Of a DNA stretch of 64,000 nucleotides, positions 56,880-64,000 are shown one piece after another. Below the pieces are notes generated by a model. The model made no database searches and was not told the origin of the DNA. It worked only from the letters and a program-made list of their open reading frames with translations. Both the position numbers and the translations under genes were made by a program. Source of the stretch: Algoriphagus sp. Y33 (GTDB lineage: Bacteria > Bacteroidota > Bacteroidia > Cytophagales > Cyclobacteriaceae); contig NZ_CP061947.1 of NCBI RefSeq assembly GCF_014838715.1, positions 1,116,001 to 1,180,000 of the forward strand, read 5' to 3'. Numbering within the stretch: position 1 is the stretch's first letter; the number at the start of each line of letters is the position of its first letter.

Positions 56880-57008
56880 TTAGATTTGATTTGGATGTAA
56901 TAAATAAACGTGTTGGGTTGAAGAAAATGTTGCTTTTTCTCCATATTCTTTTTCCAAAAACACACAAATAGGCTTAGAAATGGATTTTCCTGCTACCTAG
57001 GCAGCAAT

Positions 57009-57038
57009 AAATAAGGCAGTGATCCCACTGCCTTATTT
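57009..57038. terminator. Bidirectional terminator
   Basis: A perfect 13-bp stem: AAATAAGGCAGTG (57009-57021) with CACTGCCTTATTT (57026-57038), loop ATCC. It ends the lipoprotein gene read from the minus strand. Confidence 0.75.
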
Positions 57039-57068
57039 AAATTTATCCACTAATCAGTATTGGATGAA

Positions 57069-58403
57069 TCAATTTCCTCTACCACCTCTAGAAGAACCTG
57101 AACTGCTTCTTGTAGCTCCTCCTGAGGAACCACTGCTTCTAGACGGAGCACTGTAGCTCGGCGTACTTCTTACAGGAGTGCTCCTTGTGGGAGTTACGGT
57201 TCTTGTATTAGTTCCGCCTCTGTTGTAGGCAGGTGATGATGATCTACTTGGAACATTACTTCTATTATAAGAAGGACTGGAAGTTCTAGTGTTTGTGGCA
57301 GGGTATGAAGATCTAACGGCTCCGCCTCGGCCTGAATTGATAGTTCTGGAGTTTGTAGTTCCTACACTTGGTCTAGCAGATGGCATCGCACTTCTTGTCC
57401 TCGAAACAGGTCTATCCATAGCTGCCGAACTTACATTTCTACTACTGCCTTCTCTGGCACGGGAGTTATAATAGTCATTTTGAGATGAACTGAAATCTCT
57501 GGCTGAAACTCTTGAATTATCAGAATTGGAAATAACTCTTCTCGTTGATGTATTTGACCTATTGTTAAGGACATCTCTTCGAGCCTGTGCTCTGGCAGTA
57601 CTCGGCTGAAGTGCAGCGTTGGATACATTTCCTCCTCTGGCTCCGGCAAGTGAAGAACCTCTAGTGGGCCTAGCACCGGTTACAACTCTTCTATTTCCGT
57701 ATTCTCCTCCGGGAAGGACATATATCGGTCTGCCATAGCCATAACCCGGATATCCGCCCCATCCATACATTGGCATCCCCCATGGATCATAAAATCCTCC
57801 ATATCCGAATCCCGGTCTCATGTACATTGGTCTGTAAAAACCATTTCCAAACCCAAACCCAAAACCAATATTCAAATTAAATCCAGGTCTATACCCAAAA
57901 CTTGGCCCCCAGAAAGGATCGTAAAACCCTCCCATTCCCCAAGGATTCATTCCGTACATCATTCCGGCATTCATTCCATACATCATTCCCATATTAAAAG
58001 CCATGGAGTTGTTGAAGATGGAATTGTTTCCTGAGCCGTTTACCCTATAATTGTCATAAGCATTGATATCGGGATTGCTTTCTTGTTCGGCTCCTTCGTC
58101 AAAGTACACGATATCATCCTGAATTGTGTCTTCAGCAGCCTGATACCTTGCGATATAGTCAGGATTTACATTTCGAGAGCTAAAGCTTTCTTGAGGGATA
58201 GGATCTGAACTTGTAGATGAAAGCGGTTGAAATTGCTCGCGGGTATTGTTCTGCACAGCAAATTCGGTAGCGACTTTTGCGTCCGAAGCCATGAAATACA
58301 AGTTGTCACTAGTATCTGTGGTGGCTAATTTGTTAGTGCTACACGAAACTAAAACCAGCGATCCTAGAATAAATGATGATGTTATGATTGCGGAATTCTT
58401 CAT
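57069..58403 (-). CDS. Low-complexity lipoprotein with Gly/Tyr/Met-rich and Ser/Arg-rich regions
   Basis: A 444-residue lipoprotein with lipobox VLVSC near residue 21. Residues about 40-125 are acidic. Residues about 130-230 are very rich in Gly, Met, Tyr, Phe and Pro (MNMGMMYGMN twice, NIGFGFGFGNGFYR, GYPGYGYGRP). The last 200 residues are Ser/Arg/Thr/Pro-rich with repeated short units (SSPSYNRS, SSPAYNRG, TPTRSTPVRSTPS), strongly basic. No enzyme domain is recognised. It may be a disordered, sticky envelope protein. It lies divergent from proS. Confidence 0.7.
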   Translation of the reverse strand: MKNSAIITSSFILGSLVLVSCSTNKLATTDTSDNLYFMASDAKVATEFAVQNNTREQFQPLSSTSSDPIPQESFSSRNVNPDYIARYQAAEDTIQDDIVYFDEGAEQESNPDINAYDNYRVNGSGNNSIFNNSMAFNMGMMYGMNAGMMYGMNPWGMGGFYDPFWGPSFGYRPGFNLNIGFGFGFGNGFYRPMYMRPGFGYGGFYDPWGMPMYGWGGYPGYGYGRPIYVLPGGEYGNRRVVTGARPTRGSSLAGARGGNVSNAALQPSTARAQARRDVLNNRSNTSTRRVISNSDNSRVSARDFSSSQNDYYNSRAREGSSRNVSSAAMDRPVSRTRSAMPSARPSVGTTNSRTINSGRGGAVRSSYPATNTRTSSPSYNRSNVPSRSSSPAYNRGGTNTRTVTPTRSTPVRSTPSYSAPSRSSGSSGGATRSSSGSSRGGRGN

Positions 58404-58466
58404 AGTAGAAGTTTAATTGTTACTTTCTTATACGAGTCCATGGGTGAAGGGTTCTACTTTTTGGTT

Positions 58467-58474
58467 TATATTTG
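58467..58474 (+). promoter_or_regulatory. Possible Bacteroidota -7 promoter element for proS
   Basis: TATATTTG, in a GGTTTATATTTG context, fits TAnnTTTG and lies 52 bases before the proS start. No good -33 box seen. Confidence 0.35.
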
Positions 58475-58525
58475 TCACGCATAAGTTAGCAAAAATAACT
58501 ATAATCTGTATCTCAACCAACCACA

Positions 58526-60007
58526 ATGAGTAAAGGACTACCTAAGAGAAGCGAAGATTATTCGCTATGGTACAATGAATTAGTGAAAAAAGCCGATTTG
58601 GCAGAGAATTCGGCCGTCAGAGGATGTATGGTCATCAAGCCCTATGGCTATTCTATTTGGGAGAAAATGCAGGCTGAGCTTGACCGTATGTTTAAGGAAA
58701 CTGGCCATTCCAATGCTTATTTCCCGCTTTTTATTCCAAAATCATACTTAAGCAAGGAAGCTAGCCACGTAGAGGGATTTGCTAAGGAGTGTGCTGTAGT
58801 CACTCATTACAGATTGAAAAATGCTGAGGATGGAAGTGGTGTGATTGTAGATCCTGAAGCTAAACTCGATGAAGAGCTAATCGTACGTCCTACTTCGGAA
58901 ACGGTTATATGGAGCACGTATAAAAATTGGGTGCAGTCCTATAGGGATCTTCCACTGCTGGTTAACCAGTGGGCAAACGTAGTTCGTTGGGAAATGAGAA
59001 CTAGGCTTTTCCTTCGAACCACAGAATTCTTATGGCAGGAAGGGCATACAGCCCATGCCACCAAAAAAGAAGCTGAAGCTGAGACTATGCAAATGATGAA
59101 TGTCTATGCACAGTTTGCTGAAGATTTTATGGCTTTGCCTGTAGTGAAGGGAAGAAAAACAGAAAGTGAGCGTTTTGCAGGAGCCGATGACACCTTGTGT
59201 ATCGAGGCCATGATGCAGGATGGGAAAGCACTACAGGCTGGAACTTCCCATTTTTTGGGACAGAATTTTGCCAAGGCTTTCGATGTGAAATTTGCAACTA
59301 AAGAAGGAGGATTAGAATATGTTTGGGGGACTTCGTGGGGTGTAAGTACACGTTTGATGGGGGCCTTGATTATGGCTCACTCGGATGACAATGGGTTGGT
59401 TCTACCTCCGAAATTGGCTCCAATACAAGTGGTGATTATCCCGATTTATAGAAAGGAGGAAGAATTGGATGCCATTACCGAAAAAGCAAGTGAGATTATT
59501 TCCGAGCTTCGCAAAGCCGGAGTTTCAGTGAAATATGATAACCGCGATACACATAAGCCTGGATGGAAATTTGCAGAGCATGAATTGAAAGGCGTGCCGC
59601 TTAGAATTGCAATCGGACCAAGAGATTTGGAAAATGGTACAATTGAAATAGCCAGAAGAGATACCTTGACTAAAGAGCAATTTGAATTGGATTCCCTACC
59701 GATTTCAGAAAAGATAACGGCTATGCTTGATGAAATTCAGAAAAGTATTTATTCCAAAGCATTAGCCTTTAAAGGGGAAATGACCACGGAAGTAAATTCT
59801 TGGGATGAATTTAAAGAAGTATTGGAAGATAGAGGTGGGTTTTTGTCCGCCCATTGGGACGGCACTTCAGAGACAGAAGAAAAAATCAAGGATCTCACCA
59901 AAGCAACGATACGGTGTATTCCTTTAGATAGGGAAGAAGAAAGTGGCGCTTGTGTCTATTCAGGCAAACCTTCCGCAGGCAGAGTTCTTTTTGCAAAAGC
60001 CTATTAA
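58526..60007 (+). CDS. proS: Prolyl-tRNA synthetase
   Basis: A 493-residue class II synthetase of the short, archaeal/eukaryote-like type (ProS type 3) without the bacterial editing insertion. Motif 1/2 features include [57 protein letters not shown] and [40 protein letters not shown] is motif 3. The anticodon-binding domain follows ([31 protein letters not shown]), then a C-terminal zinc-type region ending in the characteristic AKAY. It charges tRNA-Pro. Single gene with its own terminator. Confidence 0.96.
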   Translation: MSKGLPKRSEDYSLWYNELVKKADLAENSAVRGCMVIKPYGYSIWEKMQAELDRMFKETGHSNAYFPLFIPKSYLSKEASHVEGFAKECAVVTHYRLKNAEDGSGVIVDPEAKLDEELIVRPTSETVIWSTYKNWVQSYRDLPLLVNQWANVVRWEMRTRLFLRTTEFLWQEGHTAHATKKEAEAETMQMMNVYAQFAEDFMALPVVKGRKTESERFAGADDTLCIEAMMQDGKALQAGTSHFLGQNFAKAFDVKFATKEGGLEYVWGTSWGVSTRLMGALIMAHSDDNGLVLPPKLAPIQVVIIPIYRKEEELDAITEKASEIISELRKAGVSVKYDNRDTHKPGWKFAEHELKGVPLRIAIGPRDLENGTIEIARRDTLTKEQFELDSLPISEKITAMLDEIQKSIYSKALAFKGEMTTEVNSWDEFKEVLEDRGGFLSAHWDGTSETEEKIKDLTKATIRCIPLDREEESGACVYSGKPSAGRVLFAKAY

Positions 60008-60012
60008 TCATC

Positions 60013-60040
60013 AAGCCCGGATATTTCCGGGCTTTTTTGT
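60013..60040 (+). terminator. Terminator after proS
   Basis: AAGCCCGGA pairs with TCCGGGCTT around TATT, followed by T-rich sequence. Confidence 0.85.
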
Positions 60041-60104
60041 TCTTAATTGACAAGGGATAACGCGGAAACTTGTATTTTAGACATCTATTCTCTCTAAGCA
60101 GTCA

Positions 60105-60563
60105 ATGACAATTCTAGTACTCTCCAGCCTCCTACTTATAGGTCTCATCCTCTTACTTGCCGAGGTTCTGTTTGTTCCGGGAACTACGGTGGTCGGAATC
60201 TTTGGGCTTGCTGTGAGTTTGGCAGGGGTGGTCTATGCTTTTCTTAGTTTTGATGCTGAGATAGCCTGGTGGATCACTTCAGTGGCAGTTATTTTGAATC
60301 TTGCTGCTATTGTTTATGGGTTTAGCTCCGGAGTTTGGAATCGTTTTTCCCTTAAATCTGCCATGCAGGGAGGAGCTTTTGATGGACGGACTGAGGCTTT
60401 ACGGATAGGGATGCAAGGTATCACAGTATCTGATCTCAAACCTATAGGAAAAGCTAGTTTTGAAGACGTAGTGTATGAGGTGAAATCTGAAAATGGTTTT
60501 GTTTCTGTGGGAACAGAAGTAATTATTATCAAAATCGAAAACAATAAAATTTTAGTAAAATAA
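60105..60563 (+). CDS. NfeD-like membrane protein
   Basis: A 152-residue protein with two to three N-terminal membrane helices ([20 protein letters not shown] then [20 protein letters not shown]) and a C-terminal OB-fold-like NfeD domain ([37 protein letters not shown]). NfeD proteins are short partners of flotillin-like proteins in membrane microdomains. It is one base from the flotillin-like gene, so the two are an operon. There is no protease domain, so this is the short (NfeD1b-like) form. Confidence 0.85.
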   Translation: MTILVLSSLLLIGLILLLAEVLFVPGTTVVGIFGLAVSLAGVVYAFLSFDAEIAWWITSVAVILNLAAIVYGFSSGVWNRFSLKSAMQGGAFDGRTEALRIGMQGITVSDLKPIGKASFEDVVYEVKSENGFVSVGTEVIIIKIENNKILVK

Positions 60564-60564
60564 T

Positions 60565-61584
60565 ATGGAGAATCTAGATCCGAGCAGTTCAATGTTCATC
60601 CTAGTGGCTGCGGTCGCGGGAATAGTCCTACTTTTCATCTTTTTGTACTTTGTTCCTGTTAATCTATGGATCACTGCCCAATTTTCGAATGTGAGGGTTG
60701 GGATAGGAGAACTCATTGGGATGAGAATCAGAAAGGTGCCACCGAGTATTATTGTTAATTCTTTGATTACAGCTACAAAAGCAGGTCTTGAATTGACAAC
60801 AAATGACTTGGAGACGCATTATATGGCGGGAGGAAATATACCCAATGTGATCAGGGCTCTGATATCTGCAGATAAAGCGAACATCAACCTGACATTCAAA
60901 CAGGCTACTGCAATTGACTTGGCGGGAAGAGACGTATTTGAAGCAGTGCAGATTTCTGTAAATCCAAAAGTGATCAATACGCCGAATGTAGCTGCTGTAG
61001 CTGCTGATGGTATACAGCTGATCGCAAAAGCGAGAGTAACTGTTCGTGCCAACATCGCCCAACTTGTAGGTGGAGCAGGTGAAGAAACCATTCTGGCCAG
61101 AGTAGGAGAGGGTATTGTAACTTCTATTGGCTCGGCAGCGACGCACAAGAGTGTGTTGGAAAATCCGGATAAAATCTCAAAATTGGTTCTACAGAGAGGA
61201 TTGGATGCGGGAACTGCTTTTGAAATTCTTTCTATAGATATCGCGGATATTGATGTGGGAACAAACATCGGTGCGAAATTGCAAATCGATCAGGCTTCTG
61301 CCGATCTGAAAGTAGCGGAAGCCAGAGCAGAAGAGAGACGTGCGATGGCCGTGGCTCTAGAGCAAGAGATGAAAGCCAGAAATGTGGAGATGAGAGCTAA
61401 GGTGATTGAAGCCGAAGCAGAGGTTCCACGGGCTCTGGCAGAAGCTTTCCGAAGTGGCAGACTGGGCGTGATGGATTACTACAAAATGGAGAATATCCAA
61501 TCAGATACCTCCATGAGGGAATCTATAGCCAATTCAGAAACAGACTCAAAAGATTCCTCTAAAGGGAAAAATGAGAAAAAATAA
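60565..61584 (+). CDS. floA: Flotillin-like protein FloA
   Basis: A 339-residue protein with one N-terminal membrane segment ([20 protein letters not shown]), then [40 protein letters not shown] and [20 protein letters not shown] of the FloA/YqfA family (former UPF0365). A coiled region rich in Ala/Glu ([20 protein letters not shown]) follows. It scaffolds membrane microdomains and is paired with NfeD here. Length is standard. A terminator hairpin begins directly at its stop codon. Confidence 0.93.
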   Translation: MENLDPSSSMFILVAAVAGIVLLFIFLYFVPVNLWITAQFSNVRVGIGELIGMRIRKVPPSIIVNSLITATKAGLELTTNDLETHYMAGGNIPNVIRALISADKANINLTFKQATAIDLAGRDVFEAVQISVNPKVINTPNVAAVAADGIQLIAKARVTVRANIAQLVGGAGEETILARVGEGIVTSIGSAATHKSVLENPDKISKLVLQRGLDAGTAFEILSIDIADIDVGTNIGAKLQIDQASADLKVAEARAEERRAMAVALEQEMKARNVEMRAKVIEAEAEVPRALAEAFRSGRLGVMDYYKMENIQSDTSMRESIANSETDSKDSSKGKNEKK

Positions 61585-61585
61585 G

Positions 61586-61609
61586 AAAAGGGGCTCAGGC
61601 CCCTTTTTT
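61586..61609. terminator. Bidirectional terminator containing a stop codon
   Basis: AAAAGGGGC (61586-61594) and GCCCCTTTT (61599-61607) form a stem. It ends floA on the plus strand. On the minus strand the stop codon of the WG-repeat gene (61595-61597) lies in the loop. Confidence 0.8.
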
Positions 61610-63160
61610 GTTTTTCTTGCCAGGTTCTTCTATAATTTGGATCACAGTTGGGACATAGTTGTTTTTTGTGAAAATCTGTTCGTTTGCCCAATCGACCACG
61701 ATTTTCTCGTAGGCTAAAGGAAGAATGATTTCACCTGTTTCGTTGATTACTCCGGTAAGCCCATTTTTCCTGACAATAACAAAATTCTTTCTTTCTCTTC
61801 TTAGCCCTTCGAATTCAGTAGGAATGACTTCGTTTCCGTTACTGTCAAGAAGACCGGTTTTCCCTGATCTTTCTACCAAGAAATACCCATCCCCGGTTCG
61901 ATAAATGGAATCAAATCCATCCTGATTTACGCTTTGGCCGGTAGTGTTCAATAGATAGAATTTATTGGCGCTTTTTGCAATTGCCAGTCCTTTTTGGAAG
62001 GCCTTGATTTCATCGTAATGGGCTGTGCTGATCAGATCTCCGGTAGCGCCTATTAGTCCCCAGCTTTGGGATGTTCTATAGGCAGCTATTTTTTCTGAAA
62101 AAACGGTGGTCTCTGCGTACTGAGGTTGGATCACCCAAGTCCCGGATGAATCTACAAAGCCAAAGGCACCGTTTGATTTAGCCGGAAAAAGGCCTTCACT
62201 GCCAAACCTGATCTCATCTACCTCAAGCATAGGCTGTACTAGCCAACCTTTCTTTCCCAGAAGCCCTATTTTTGAATCCCGAAAATGGACATTGTATAAG
62301 TCTTTGCCAACTTTATCGACCGCCGTAATTCCCACATCATCTAAAAGAATGCCGTCGTCTTCCATTACACGACGGAGTTTTCCGTGAATATATTCCAGCA
62401 TAATGTCGTTTTCAAAAGTGATTTTGTGAAATGAATTATAACGGATATTTGATTTGATATCATTTCCTTCAATCAGCAAATACTGCCCTTGGTTATAGCC
62501 ATAATAGAAATTGCCGTGTGTATGCTGCAGAGTCTCGATAATAGGCTCAAGCACATAGTCACCTTCACGATTGATCAGCCCATAGCCTGTTGCGTCTTTG
62601 GCCAACACAAATTCCCCATCGTTATCGGCAAGCAGTTCAAATGTTTTGTCGGGATTGGAAGATAAAGGCAAAGAATATTCACCCTGTTTTCGTACGATTA
62701 GTAGCCCTGTATTGGTGATCTTGGTTTCATCAAGTTCGCCAAGGTAGATTGTTTTGTTTTTTCCACGCTGGTAAAGCCAGTATTCATTTCCCTTGCTTGC
62801 CAAAAGCATGTTGAAATAGGTCTGTATCTTTTCATACTCCAGCGGCAATACCTGTTGTCCATATTCATGGAATGCACCTATGCCATCAGGGCCTTTGACA
62901 AGAATCCAAGGATCTGTGTATTGGTAGATCTCCGTTCCGACCAGTGAAACTGCCGGTTTAAGATCACTGGACAACAGCGAGAGCTCGTTTCCTTTTTTTC
63001 CTATTCTGACAGTTTCGCTGAGGAGGTCGATTTCATCATAAATCAACCTTGACTGAAGCTGCATTTTGGTGTCATATACTTCCCATGATTGACTATGGGC
63101 AGTCTCAGAAATTGAAAAAGTGAGTATGAGACTTACGAGTAGCGTAAAATTTTTATTCAT
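61595..63160 (-). CDS. Secreted WG-repeat protein
   Basis: A 521-residue protein with signal peptide MNKNFTLLVSLILTFSISET. It has repeated WG/KWG-type units, each about 30-50 residues with a G.I...G..V.P..Y pattern: GYGLINREGDYVLEPIIETL, GAFGFVDSSGTWVIQPQYAE, SWGLIGATGDLISTAHYDEI, GLTGVINETGEIILPLAYEK. WG repeats form beta-propeller-like stacks of unknown function. The C-terminus is basic (GKKNKKGA) and overlaps the floA terminator. Confidence 0.85.
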   Translation of the reverse strand: MNKNFTLLVSLILTFSISETAHSQSWEVYDTKMQLQSRLIYDEIDLLSETVRIGKKGNELSLLSSDLKPAVSLVGTEIYQYTDPWILVKGPDGIGAFHEYGQQVLPLEYEKIQTYFNMLLASKGNEYWLYQRGKNKTIYLGELDETKITNTGLLIVRKQGEYSLPLSSNPDKTFELLADNDGEFVLAKDATGYGLINREGDYVLEPIIETLQHTHGNFYYGYNQGQYLLIEGNDIKSNIRYNSFHKITFENDIMLEYIHGKLRRVMEDDGILLDDVGITAVDKVGKDLYNVHFRDSKIGLLGKKGWLVQPMLEVDEIRFGSEGLFPAKSNGAFGFVDSSGTWVIQPQYAETTVFSEKIAAYRTSQSWGLIGATGDLISTAHYDEIKAFQKGLAIAKSANKFYLLNTTGQSVNQDGFDSIYRTGDGYFLVERSGKTGLLDSNGNEVIPTEFEGLRRERKNFVIVRKNGLTGVINETGEIILPLAYEKIVVDWANEQIFTKNNYVPTVIQIIEEPGKKNKKGA

Positions 63161-63194
63161 ATAACTATTGGTTATTCAGAAAGGTGATAAAGAT

Positions 63195-63234
63195 AAAATG
63201 ACCAAAGGTTTGATTCAATCCTTTGGTCATTTTT
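63195..63234. terminator. Terminator after hemA
   Basis: AAAATGACCAAAGG (63195-63208) and CCTTTGGTCATTTT (63220-63233) form a perfect 14-bp stem. Ends hemA on the minus strand. Confidence 0.8.
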
Positions 63235-63254
63235 ATTAGAGCTTGTAGCACTAG

Positions 63255-64000
63255 CTACTCTGTTGTTTTTATTTTCTCCAGATCAAATAAGTCTGAAATA
63301 ATTTGGATCATTTCTTCCGCTTGATCCCGCTGACAAGCTGCGCGAAGTTGCACTACAGGAACTTTGAGGATTTTCTGCATCATACTCTTGGTGATCTTAT
63401 CGATCACTGCATATTCCTTCTTGTCGGTGTTTTTTGTAAATCTCGCCATCTCTTCCTGACGGATTTGCTCCAAGGATTGCTTGAGTTTATTGATGGTGGG
63501 AGAGGCAATCATTTCCTTTTTCCAGTCGAAAAACTCTTTAATACTCTCCTCTATTATTTCTCCCACCTTCGGTACTGAAGCCAGTCGTTTTTCCAATGTT
63601 TCAGAAGCTTTGCTGCGAATGTTGTCCACATTATAAAGCACGACTCCCGGCACATCCTCTACTGTAGTTTCTATGCTTCGGGGAACGGAGAGATCCACAA
63701 GCAATTTGTAACTGTTGATCCGGAATTTTTTAACCAATTCCTTCGTGATAAATGGTTCAGGACGCTGAATAGAGCATACAATTACATCTGCTTCCTCCAT
63801 AGCTTTTAAGCAATTCTCAAAAGGGATTACATCAAAGCCCATTTCCACCGCTATAGATTCTGCTTTGCTAAGGGTTCTATTGGTTATTTTGACCTTCGCA
63901 CTAGGGAGGTGAACCATATTCTTGGCAACATCTTCACCTATCTCTCCAACTCCGATCAATAATATTCTGGGCTCGAAAGTATTTGAAGTCAAGCTTTCAA
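63255..64000 (-). CDS. hemA: Glutamyl-tRNA reductase, 5' end outside the window
   Basis: The C-terminal about 248 residues of HemA; the frame continues past the right edge (ESLTSNTFEPRILLIGVGEI). Visible are the NADPH-binding ILLIGVGEIGEDVAKNM, ITNRTLSKAESIAVEM, VIVCSIQRPEPFI, LLVDLSVPRSIETTV followed by GVVLYNVDNI, and the C-terminal dimerisation helices (EFFDWKKEMIASPTINKLKQ). It reduces glutamyl-tRNA to glutamate-1-semialdehyde, the first step of C5-type heme synthesis. The catalytic cysteine domain is outside the window. Confidence 0.93.
   Translation of the reverse strand, partial: ESLTSNTFEPRILLIGVGEIGEDVAKNMVHLPSAKVKITNRTLSKAESIAVEMGFDVIPFENCLKAMEEADVIVCSIQRPEPFITKELVKKFRINSYKLLVDLSVPRSIETTVEDVPGVVLYNVDNIRSKASETLEKRLASVPKVGEIIEESIKEFFDWKKEMIASPTINKLKQSLEQIRQEEMARFTKNTDKKEYAVIDKITKSMMQKILKVPVVQLRAACQRDQAEEMIQIISDLFDLEKIKTTE

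Overview
The window looks like the chromosome of a Bacteroidota bacterium of the Cytophagales/Cyclobacteriaceae type (Algoriphagus-like; inferred from gene families, not from rRNA). Supporting features are a SusC/SusD pair, T9SS type A and type B sorting domains, a PorP/SprF protein, an XylR-type AraC regulator, a BT_3928-type DoxX protein, DUF1599 repeats, folP next to cdaA, SDR-type threonine dehydrogenase beside kbl, and AT-rich intergenic regions without Shine-Dalgarno sequences. No rRNA, tRNA, CRISPR array or intact insertion sequence was seen.

Layout. 1-1.2 kb: 3' part of a leucine-rich-repeat protein. 1.9-9.9 kb: a surface-polysaccharide cluster with two polytopic membrane proteins, a winged-helix regulator, an ABC-2 polysaccharide permease with no ATPase beside it, a GT2 glycosyltransferase, and a WecD-like acetyltransferase and WecE-like aminotransferase that together could make a dTDP-4-acetamido-6-deoxy sugar. 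Nearly all these genes appear to start with TTG or GTG. 10.4-11.7 kb: small lipoproteins and an ECF sigma factor. 12-23.7 kb: a carbohydrate-utilisation locus. A sialidase-like BNR protein and a propeller plus six-hairpin protein face a FucP-like sugar permease, an XylR-like regulator, a small protein, SusC and SusD.

24.4-46.1 kb: an adhesion/T9SS locus. A type A secreted protein and a 4759-residue type B adhesin share N-terminal modules and flank a LytTR response regulator. The adhesin is followed closely by PorP/SprF and OmpA-family genes. It contains four modules of about 350 residues, seven DUF11-like domains, a 2319-bp internal duplication and ten 85-residue Ig-like repeats of exactly 255 bp. 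46.2-48 kb: a histidine-kinase-like fragment and about 1.4 kb of decayed coding sequence.

48-64 kb: mostly housekeeping genes: tdh/kbl (threonine to glycine), folP-cdaA-M15-like peptidase, DUF1599-DoxX-aroK, an outer-membrane FadL-like porin, a low-complexity lipoprotein, proS, nfeD-floA, a WG-repeat protein and the 3' part of hemA.

The less ordinary signals are: an in-frame palindromic repeat inside the WecE-like gene, a doubled hairpin operator candidate before the winged-helix gene, an intergenic repeat family with a conserved junction, the modular giant adhesin, and the missing Wzt.
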